Origin: Liquidambar formosana
Taxonomy: Eukaryota > Streptophyta > Magnoliopsida > Saxifragales > Altingiaceae
NCBI GenBank assembly: GCA_039720395.1
Contig: CM077827.1
Span: forward strand, 10,207,991 to 10,271,990
Length of the DNA stretch: 64,000 bases
Direction: 5' to 3'
The translations under genes and the position numbers were made by a program. Positions 58,801-64,000 of the stretch are shown here, piece by piece (position 1 is the stretch's first letter; every line of letters starts with the position of its first letter). The notes below the pieces were generated by a model that worked only from the letters and a program-made list of their open reading frames with translations, was not told the origin of the DNA and did no database searches.

Positions 58801-61452
58801 TGTACCCTCTTCAACTGTTCATAATGAATAGTCCTATTTCAACATATAATTTTGTTTATGCATTTATGAAGTTTAAGAATGTCTATCTGAAAAAGTGCCC
58901 TTATGTAGGGTGACATTGAACTCAACAAAGCCTTAATTCCCAACTACTTGGGGTCAGCTACATGCGTAATATCCAATTTTGAGCTCTATCTAGGCCACAT
59001 ATTATTGAGTAAATAATTGGAAATCATGTCTTTTCTATTCATCCCTACCCACATTCTTTTAGCATTCCTTCTGTCCTTGTTGTGCCTTCAAACTTGAATT
59101 AAATTACCCTTCCATAGTGGTGCATTAATTAGTCTTCATGGTTGATGGAACCATTTTAGAAGGACTTCACCTCATTGATGCCACCTCTTAACTTCTCACG
59201 AGTGTGTTAATTTCCTATTCTACATTTTTCTTGTATTGTAACTTATTTGTTTTAACATCCTCATTTCAGCATCTTGGCTTCTAGGGCCAATATAATGTGA
59301 GTCCTATAGGATGCCCTAGCCTAAGATGGCAAATTTTTAGGATTCATTTTCATCTGGTCTGCCTATATGTTTTACATTGGCCAACCATCTACATACCATA
59401 ACCCACTTTCATTTTCTGGTCTTAGGACTAAATATGTGTAAGATTACAAATTAAATGAGACATAGTTGGAGTTTAAATTTATAATTTCCGTACAGAAAAT
59501 GTAATCTAACAATATTCTTATACATTTAAAAAAAAAAAAAGAAGAAAAGTAATCTGTCCATATCAAATCATGCTTATCTCAGTATATACTTATGAATCAG
59601 AGTGTAAAAATACACCCTATTAGTAACATATTAGGAGTCATGAATAACAAGCATGACAATATGACATGCAAAGAACCCATGTAAAATTGCTAGCAGGTCT
59701 GGCAAGAATACAAATATCTGGTAGCCATCAAGGTCTTAGATATCAGCGACATCAGTGATATATCACACAAATATCGTATCTCGGTGGTATCCAAGATAAA
59801 AACCTAAGCGTTTCATGAATTTCTTGGCAAAGAAATTAATTTTTTGCTAAATATGGGATAATGTATAATCACTAGGCAACATTTGTTCGAAATAGCATGA
59901 AATATCGAGGACATATTGTTAGTTTCAATGACATATTGCAATAACACTGAAATGTGCTGAGTAGCTTCATGGCTTTCAGATTCCTATTTCTATTGAAAAA
60001 ATATAAGTAAATCTAAATAAGAAAATACATCCATTTGATTTAACAAATATGATTAGAAAATAAGATTCAAGTAAATCAAAATTTTAGTTCCAGTGTTGGT
60101 ACAATATATATTTTTGCGTGTTGATGAAAAAAATCTCAAATTTTAAATGGTTAAAGCCTATTCAAAATTTTATTAGTCCATAAAATTCCATATGATATAT
60201 TAGTAGAAAAACTATCAAGGACAGGTAAAAATGTTTTGAGTTGTGAACAAGTAATATTTTGAATACAAAAATCAAGGATTTTGGAATTAGCAATGCGCAC
60301 TTTTTTCACCTTACACACCACATACTTGTCTCATACACATTTTATTAACAATATATTGATTCTAAATTGTTTATTAGAGCTTATTTTTTTTAAAGTATTA
60401 TTAATAGTATTCACTTTTTATTACTAATTTAAGTCATTTCTCTAAATCAATTTCTAAATTTTCTTCTCTCTCAATATTTCTCTGTATTTGGACCCTCAAT
60501 ACCTTTGTCGATATTGAGATTTAAGTCCTTGGTAGCATTTTTGGTTATGGTACTTATGTTGGGCAACTTGGGCACTAAAGAAACAACATGTTTATAAAAT
60601 TTGTGTCGGTGAACTTAGGTTGTTGAGAATTGATGAATGGAAGAAAGGATAAAGTAAGAAATGTACGCATTTGTAAAAAGCTAAAGGTAGCACCAATCAA
60701 GAAGAAGATTAGAGAAGCCAGCTAAGATGGAGTTATTATGTGAACTGAAGATCAAAATTAGTATCAGTATGCTTGAGTGATTCTGTTGGTGTTCAAGGCA
60801 TTACAAGTATAAGAAGAAATTTAAAGAGAACATAGGCAGAACTTGTGAGAAAGGCTTTTTACCTCATGATGTGGCCTTAGATAGAGCTGACTAGCATAGA
60901 AGGACTTGTGTAACTGACCCTGGTCACCCAACTGGGAATCTGTATGTTAATTGAATCCATTATTACTTGTGAAAGCTTCCTTTCTTTATATTTCAGTAAC
61001 CCAAATTTGGCTATTTTTCTGACATGTTTGATGTTTCTGCTCCTGAACCTTGATCACATTAATCTGCTTTATTTTTCTTATGGAGTTATGGAAGTAGATA
61101 TTAAGATTCACCATTGTTGAGATCTTAGTTTTATATATCTGAACCTAATTCTTTTGGTTGAATAGCTGCTATCACTTTTAAATTTTTATTTTGTATGTCT
61201 GATTTCAAATCTGTGTAAATCTTTAAATCAGTGAAATATACACTTCAGTGGAGGTGGTTACGAGAAGAGCTAAAAAGGGTGGACAGAGAGAAGACACCTT
61301 GGCTTATAGTTCTCATGCATGCCCCCATGTATAGTAGTAACATAGTCCACTATATGGAGGGTGAAAGTATGCGAGCTGTCTATGAGCGTTGGTTTGTGCG
61401 TTCCAAAGTTGATATTATCTTTGCAGGTCACGTCCATGCCTATGAAAGATCG
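38168..61452 (+). CDS. PAP26: Purple acid phosphatase, PAP26 type (3' end not in window)
   Basis: Six exons: 38168-38362, 39370-39570, 54194-54305, 56764-56990, 58628-58766 and 61232-61452. Every intron starts GT and ends AG and the frame is kept throughout (365 codons). It has an N-terminal signal peptide ([14 protein letters not shown]), then an N-terminal fibronectin-like domain and the metallophosphatase domain. Metal ligands are in [26 protein letters not shown] and GHVHAYER, all intact. The family is about 475 residues long; about 110 C-terminal residues are missing here. The enzyme is a secreted/vacuolar dinuclear-metal phosphomonoesterase that recycles phosphate, and PAP26 is a main one in Arabidopsis. 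Intron 2 is 14.6 kb of nested transposons. PAP26 is called from overall similarity; a close paralogue is possible. Confidence 0.88.
38363..39369 (+). other. PAP26 intron 1
   Basis: About 1 kb, GT...AG. No element borders or gene seen in it. Confidence 0.75.
39370..39570 (+). CDS. PAP26: PAP26 exon 2
   Basis: [20 protein letters not shown] through YHCLVDGLE, the N-terminal domain. Acceptor TGTAG|GTG and donor GAG|GTAAAT. Confidence 0.9.
39940..40417 (-). mobile_element. 5'-truncated LINE insertion with RNase H
   Basis: The 16-bp TSD ATGAAATGAGAACTTT is exact at 39924-39939 and 40418-40433. A poly(T) run at the left is the poly(A) tail of a minus-strand insertion. An open 130-codon frame (40358-39966) reads [50 protein letters not shown]: the RNase H domain of an L1-type plant LINE. 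The 5' truncation and long TSD are typical of target-primed insertion. Confidence 0.92.
40631..40900. mobile_element. Stowaway MITE (Tc1/mariner-type)
   Basis: Begins CTCCCTCCGTTCCTTAAAG and ends CTTTAAGGAACGGAGGGAG, an exact inverted repeat of the Stowaway consensus, flanked by TA on both sides (40629-40630, 40901-40902). 270 bp, no coding capacity. Confidence 0.95.
41037..41518 (-). repeat. 3' LTR with internal 66-bp duplication
   Basis: On the minus strand it starts TGATGCAAATC (41518) and ends CATTTGCTTTA (41037). It is 482 bp against 416 bp for the other LTR because the terminal segment containing AAAGCAAATGAAAGAATGAA is present twice in tandem (from 41037 and from 41103). Confidence 0.9.
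41516..44800 (-). pseudogene. Chromovirus-like pol (PR-RT-RH-IN), broken
   Basis: Order on the minus strand: protease active site IIDGGS (about 44640) and [17 protein letters not shown] with [20 protein letters not shown] (44069-43791), [20 protein letters not shown] and [10 protein letters not shown] (43741-43541); RNase H from [20 protein letters not shown] and [10 protein letters not shown] (43531-42905); integrase HHCC ([29 protein letters not shown]), [20 protein letters not shown], and [20 protein letters not shown] with the catalytic Glu (42889-41957); C-terminal [20 protein letters not shown] to [13 protein letters not shown] (41890-41516). At least five stops or frameshifts separate these. 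Confidence 0.9.
41519..41531 (-). other. Polypurine tract
   Basis: Minus-strand AAGGAGGAGGGAT abuts the 3' LTR. Confidence 0.8.
44814..45900 (-). pseudogene. Chromovirus-like gag, broken
   Basis: ATG at 45900, 33 bp from the PBS ([16 protein letters not shown]). An in-frame stop follows near 45788. The capsid region follows ([20 protein letters not shown]), frameshifted, then the CCHC zinc knuckle [14 protein letters not shown] and the acidic end [17 protein letters not shown]. Confidence 0.85.
45933..45945 (-). other. Primer-binding site, initiator Met tRNA type
   Basis: Minus-strand TGGTATCAAAGCC two bases after the 5' LTR; one mismatch to the usual TGGTATCAGAGC. Confidence 0.85.
45948..46363 (-). 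repeat. 5' LTR of the chromovirus-like element
   Basis: 416 bp, starting TGATGCAAATCATTCAATT on the minus strand and ending CATTTGCTTTA next to the PBS. Confidence 0.9.
46385..46821. mobile_element. Foldback MITE in a TA/CT microsatellite
   Basis: Core 46406-46780. The left arm (GAATCCCCTTTTTATGAAG, CCAAAACTCTACCTGTGA, CAAAAATCAAGTTGATCTGA) and the reverse complement of the right arm (GAGTCCCCTTCTTATGAG, CCAAAACTCTACCTATGA, CAAAAATCAAGTTGATCCGA) pair over about 160 bp. (TA)n flanks the left side and (CT)n(AT)n the right. The arrangement recalls Micron-type MITEs, which insert into TA microsatellites; the TSD cannot be resolved within the repeat. Confidence 0.78.
46923..47030. repeat. Left hAT end with TATATCG motifs
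   Basis: Clustered ATATCGATATCG, GGATATATCGG and GATATATCGACAATATCG words, the counterpart of the right-end cluster. Confidence 0.75.
47363..50867 (-). pseudogene. hAT transposase (BED finger, DUF659, dimerisation), one stop
   Basis: Exons 50867-50052, 49941-49077, 48908-48778, 48695-48620, 48522-47363, all with GT/AG borders; their sum is 1016 codons, frame kept. A BED zinc finger lies near residues 26-50 ([20 protein letters not shown]). Ser/Gly-rich and basic segments follow. DUF659-type catalytic core sequence is in exon 2 ([56 protein letters not shown]). The hAT dimerisation region ([40 protein letters not shown]) is in exon 5. The last 250 residues are acidic then Tyr/Pro/Gln-rich. 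The only defect seen is a TAA at 50270-50268 (codon 200). It would need read-through, a tiny intron or complementation. Confidence 0.88.
51259..52234. repeat. 122-bp satellite-like array, eight copies
   Basis: GTGAGAGTTTATT (one copy GTGAAAG) starts units at 51259, 51381, 51503, 51625, 51747, 51869, 51991 and 52113, exactly 122 bp apart every time. A diverged extra half-unit precedes at about 51137-51258. Units carry AACTAGTATGTGCTTTTATA and TTCTTTCTTTTTTCCCC. The array lies 390 bp upstream of the transposase start, inside the hAT element. Confidence 0.95.
52600..52800. repeat. Short direct repeat in the hAT element
   Basis: ACTACCTAAAGCAGCACTAA occurs at about 52612 and 52766, roughly 155 bp apart. 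Confidence 0.7.
53080..53290. promoter_or_regulatory. Three TTTCACGTGAA palindromes in the hAT element
   Basis: TTCACGTGAA occurs near 53089, 53133 and 53275. The core CACGTG is the plant G-box. They lie within an imperfect tandem duplication far upstream of the transposase. A regulatory role is inferred only. Confidence 0.4.
53440..53663. repeat. Right hAT end with palindromic CGATATATCG motifs
   Basis: More than ten ATATCG/CGATAT words, many palindromic (TATCGACGATATATCGCGAT). Analogous to subterminal transposase-binding arrays. Confidence 0.8.
54194..54305 (+). CDS. PAP26: PAP26 exon 3
   Basis: [20 protein letters not shown] through IFGIIG. Donor splits the Gly codon of the GDLG motif (G|GTGAGG). 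Confidence 0.9.
54306..56763 (+). other. PAP26 intron 3
   Basis: 2.46 kb. Contains a near-perfect T17/A17 inverted pair at about 55738-55772 after a (TTC)n run, a second T20 run near 55840, and C-rich sequence near 56020. No element with clear ends recognised. Confidence 0.75.
56764..56990 (+). CDS. PAP26: PAP26 exon 4
   Basis: Carries the metal ligands of [21 protein letters not shown] and [11 protein letters not shown]. Acceptor TTCAG|GTG, donor ATG|GTAATT. Confidence 0.92.
56991..58627 (+). other. PAP26 intron 4
   Basis: 1.64 kb. Holds the C23/G-rich tract at 58316-58358 and, flanking it, two related segments (AACAATGTAT(A/T)TCAAGCTAA at 58289 and 58551; TTAACCCCAAAA near 58247 and 58517). 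Confidence 0.75.
58316..58358. repeat. C23 tract followed by GC-rich GCGGGGCGGCGGGGGCGGG
   Basis: Uninterrupted run of 23 C (58316-58338), then 20 bases of nearly pure G/C with four G-runs. Could form a C/G hairpin, i-motif or G-quadruplex, or be a sequencing/assembly artefact. Confidence 0.9.
58628..58766 (+). CDS. PAP26: PAP26 exon 5
   Basis: [20 protein letters not shown] through [11 protein letters not shown]. Donor splits a Val codon (G|GTAATT). Confidence 0.9.
58920..59420. repeat. Dispersed repeat, LINE/SINE-related
   Basis: AAGCCTTAATTCCCAACTAC followed by TTGGGGTCAGCTACATG and GAGCTCTATCTAGGCCACAT is a word series common in plant dispersed repeats related to RTE-type LINE 3' ends. 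Borders not determined. Confidence 0.45.
59727..60529. mobile_element. Non-autonomous hAT relative of the intron-2 element
   Basis: Left end ATCAAGGTCTTAGATATC resembles the intron-2 hAT end (AAGGTCTTTAATATC); right end in reverse complement is AGGACTTAAATCTCAATATC. Flanks TGGTAGCC (59719-59726) and TGGTAGCA (60530-60537) match 7 of 8. TATATCAC and ATATCG words follow the left end. No transposase. 803 bp. Confidence 0.6.
60600..60950 (+). pseudogene. LINE C-terminal relic (RTE-like)
   Basis: Translation in shifting frames gives [20 protein letters not shown], then near 60860-60930 [19 protein letters not shown]. These match the ends of plant LINE reverse transcriptases (…KVGVAPIEEKMRE…ALDRAEWRKRIHVADP). 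Heavily mutated. With the 58920-59420 repeat it may be one LINE split by the hAT-like MITE. Confidence 0.55.
61232..61452 (+). CDS. PAP26: PAP26 exon 6, last visible
   Basis: [20 protein letters not shown] through [10 protein letters not shown], with His ligands in VLMHAP and GHVHAYER. Donor TCG|GTATAG in phase 0. The exon or exons that should follow (about 110 codons) are not found up to 64000. Confidence 0.9.
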
Positions 61453-62002
61453 GTATAGCTATTCTTTTCTTCTCCGCTCCCTTTTTTTCTTTTTCTTTTT
61501 TCCCATCTTTTTATGAATAAAGTATAAGATTAAAATAAATATAAGTGGAGCATAAATTAATGTTTAATTTTCAATAGAGATCAGTTTGTAGTCTCTCTGT
61601 GCAGTGATTTTTGGACAATGATTCCTTTTTTGCCATGTGGAGATCTCATGTGACTGATGCAGACCATCTTGGCATGTAGCGTATGTATAACCCTTTCCAT
61701 TAGCCAAAGGGACCTATAAGCTCTTTTATAATGTGTTAATATTCTATAAATAAATACAGGGAAATTCAGAACCTTTTGCTTATAAAACTGCAAATAGTTT
61801 CATTCCAGGAATTTTATTCCAAAAGATGCATAGAAAATTGATTATTATCCGCATTACTGCTATTCTCCTTATACATAAATAATATAACCTTATCTAATCT
61901 AGAGGAGATCCATTGATAAGTAGGTCCACTTTTTGCTTATAGAGTGGTGGACCATTAAAAAATTCAGATGGTGGCCCATTCTACATTTCTTCATTTAAGT
62001 TA
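61453..62002 (+). other. Start of the following PAP26 intron
   Basis: AT-rich; no gene or element border seen before the inverted repeat. Confidence 0.6.
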
Positions 62003-62245
62003 TATATATAGAAAAACTGATTCTCATTGAGAAAATGCTTGATTACAACCAATCCCTTAGTGGGTTTATATAGAAAACAAGGATAAATAATAAGGAAATA
62101 AATAAGAAGGAAAAAAATTCAAAATCTTCTTTGACTTTTTCCGTATTATTTCCTCAATCTTCTTCCTTGATATGCTCTCTTGATTTATTTCCAATTTCCT
62201 CGATCCATTCTTGATTTTCGTTGCCTTGATTTATTTCCTCAAATA
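62003..62245 (-). repeat. Copia LTR, left arm
   Basis: Minus-strand LTR starting TTTGAGGAAATAAATCAAG and ending GAGAATCAGTTTTTCTA. No PBS follows its outer end. Confidence 0.7.
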
Positions 62246-63572
62246 CTCCCCCTCAAACTTATAAATTTTTTAAGTAAAAATCTTCTTAAGTTTGATTGCG
62301 AATGTTGAAAGTCGTACCACCATTGATGCCCCTTTTTTTTATTTAATAACCATCGGCTAGAAGTGACCTCAATGGGTTAATGATAATGAAGAAACAATTA
62401 GGCTTTGTAAAGCCAACAGAAACTTTATGGACCAAAGTCCTGGTGCCACGAGCTGAAGTCTAGGCCAAGCCCTGATATGCTAGCAACCTTGAGACTTCAA
62501 CAATGTGGGAAGAGAGTGCTCCACTAACCAAAGTCTATGTCGTTGTGGGCCAAGATCTAGGCCAAAACTTCTTCGAGTTTGCAACCGCAAATCAAAATTC
62601 CTAAAAGAGTTTCTTGTTATCAGTGATATAGCGAAGGTAGTGGCATGGCAACGATTTTGATGATGGTGTCATAGACACATTTACTGCAACTGTGGGAGAA
62701 TCATAGGAGGCAAAAAGAAAGATTTTGTGGGTGGTTATAACAAGATTTTAGAAGAAAAATGATGTTGGGGTAAATAAATCTAACTTGAAGAAATTGAAGA
62801 ACAAAAAAAGGATTAGAAGTAATCATTACTAATTGAAAGCCCATCGACATTTCAATGGATGACAAGAAATGTTTCCCGCTGATGGAATGCAAGACAAAAG
62901 AAGAACCAGTCAAACATAGGAAGGTCGATCCTTATGTGATTGACTAGTCCTTTTGTCTTGCATTTCAGCAAGTGGGTAGGGTTTCTTGCCATCCATTGAA
63001 ACGTTGTCCACCGGGCCTTCAATTAGTAATGATTACTTCTAATCCTCTTTTATTTTTTCTTATTTTCTTCCAGTTAGACTCATCGACTTTAGGGTCATTT
63101 TTCTTCTACAATCTTGTTATAACCACCCATAAAATCTTGATGTTTGCGTCCTATGATTATCTCACATTTGCATTGAATATGCATACGACACCATCATCAA
63201 GACCGTTGCCATGCTACTACTGACACTATATCATTGATAGCAAGAATATCTTTTGGGAATTTCAATCCGCGGTCGCAAACTCGAAGAAGTTTTGGCTTGG
63301 ATCTTGGCCCACGATGACCTGGACTTTGGTTCGTGGAGTGTTCTATCTTCCCACATCGTTTAAGCCTTAAGGTTGCAAGCATATTGGGGCTTGGCCTAGC
63401 GTCTTATGACACCAGGACTTTGGTCGGTCCATTGTGCTTCACAAATCCTAATTGTTTGAGGAGGGGAGGGGGGGGGGGGGGAGGAGGCATCAATGGTGGT
63501 ATAACTTTCAACATTTGCAATTAAACTTAAGAAGATTTTATTAATAAAAATCTTCTTAAGTTTGAGGAGGAG

Positions 63573-63828
63573 TATTGAGGAAATAAATCAAGACAATGGA
63601 AATCAAGGAATGGATCAAGAGAAAGTGGAAATGTCAATACAGTATATTAAAGAAGAATATTGAGGAAATATTATGGAAAAAGTCAAAGAAGATTTTGAAT
63701 TTGTTTCCTTCGTTATATGATTTCATTCTTATTTATTTCCTTATTATTCATTCTTGGTTTCTATATAAATCCACTAAAGGATTGGTTGTGACTAAGCATT
63801 TTTATCAATGAGAATTAGTTTTTCCATA
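63573..63828 (+). repeat. Copia LTR, right arm
   Basis: Plus-strand LTR starting TATTGAGGAAATAAATCAAG and ending GAGAATTAGTTTTTCCATA. A polypurine tract precedes it and a PBS follows it, so it is at once a 3' LTR of the inverted unit and a 5' LTR of the next one. Confidence 0.75.
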
Positions 63829-63840
63829 TGGTATTAGAGC
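63829..63840 (+). other. Primer-binding site, Met-tRNA type
   Basis: TGGTATTAGAGC directly after the LTR, one mismatch to TGGTATCAGAGC. Confidence 0.8.
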
Positions 63841-64000
63841 AGGTCAATTGGACCTTAGTTTTTCTTCAACAACTTCCACGTTTCTGGTCGGTGGCACTCT
63901 GTTGCCCATCAATTTAAACCACTTTTTCCTTTTCTTTCTTTTCTATTAAAAATAAATAAATAAATAAAAACTCTCCAATCCCTCTTCAAATTATTGTGCT
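63841..64000 (+). mobile_element. Start of Copia element interior, cut by window end
   Basis: Leader sequence following the PBS (GGTCAATTGGACCTTAG). No coding region begins before the window ends. Confidence 0.6.

Larger units (their letters stand above)
62003..63828. repeat. Large inverted repeat, 0.9-kb arms, Copia-derived
   Basis: The arm 62003-62901 is the imperfect reverse complement of 62951-63828, separated by about 49 bp. Matching landmarks: TGCAAGACAAAAG / CTTTTGTCTTGCA at the centre; GGTTATAACAAGATTTTAGA / CTACAATCTTGTTATAACC; AACTTCTTCGAGTTTGC / GCAAACTCGAAGAAGTT; TCAAAATCTTCTTTGACTTT / AAAGTCAAAGAAGATTTTGA. Each outer end is a copy of the same short LTR, preceded (reading outward) by a polypurine tract (GAGGGGGAG left, GAGGAGGAG right). 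So both arms are the 3' part of a Copia-type element plus its LTR, arranged as mirror images. Confidence 0.9.

Overview
The window is nuclear DNA of a flowering plant, most likely a eudicot. It is AT-rich, its host genes have plant-type introns, and it is packed with plant transposon families (Tat-type and chromovirus-like Ty3/gypsy, Copia, CACTA, hAT, Mutator-like, Stowaway, LINE). I saw no rRNA gene, tRNA gene or CRISPR array. Only two host genes are evident. One is a single-exon ARM-repeat protein gene (6888-8093, minus). The other is a purple acid phosphatase gene of the PAP26 type (plus), whose six visible coding exons lie between 38168 and 61452 and whose last exon or exons lie beyond the window or are missing.

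Left part (1-12092): a foldback MITE, two non-autonomous Mutator-like elements, a solo Copia-type LTR, two probable MITEs, the ARM-repeat gene and a LINE RNase H relic. Four of these insertions have exact target-site duplications (TSDs) that I could read.

Middle part (12093-35692): one 23.6-kb Ty3/gypsy retrotransposon on the minus strand, with two 618-bp LTRs, terminal TGTAGACA/TGTCTACA and TSD GCTTG. Its decayed gag-pol carries two RNase H domains, the hallmark of the Tat lineage. Between integrase and 3' LTR it carries a long plus-strand (antisense) gene with a plant mobile domain (PMD). That gene is interrupted by a 7.4-kb CACTA element (TSD AGA) and a 1.4-kb solo LTR (TSD CTCGG); its reading frame resumes across both insertions. 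A tandem array of 30-31-bp units lies just upstream of its start.

Right part (35693-64000): the PAP26-type gene. Its second intron has grown to 14.6 kb and holds a 5'-truncated LINE, a Stowaway MITE, a chromovirus-like Ty3/gypsy element (41037-46363, TSD CTTTG), a foldback MITE within a TA/CT microsatellite and a 6.7-kb hAT element (46923-53663, TSD GCTCACAG). The hAT transposase is intact except for one in-frame stop, and eight 122-bp repeats lie upstream of it. Intron 5 holds a MITE related to this hAT and LINE relics. Downstream of the last visible exon is a large Copia-derived inverted repeat (about 0.9-kb arms), whose right LTR is followed by a primer-binding site running into a Copia element cut by the window end.

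The host genes look unrelated to each other. The clearest layered structure is the Tat element with its antisense PMD gene, repeat array, candidate antisense promoter and nested insertions.
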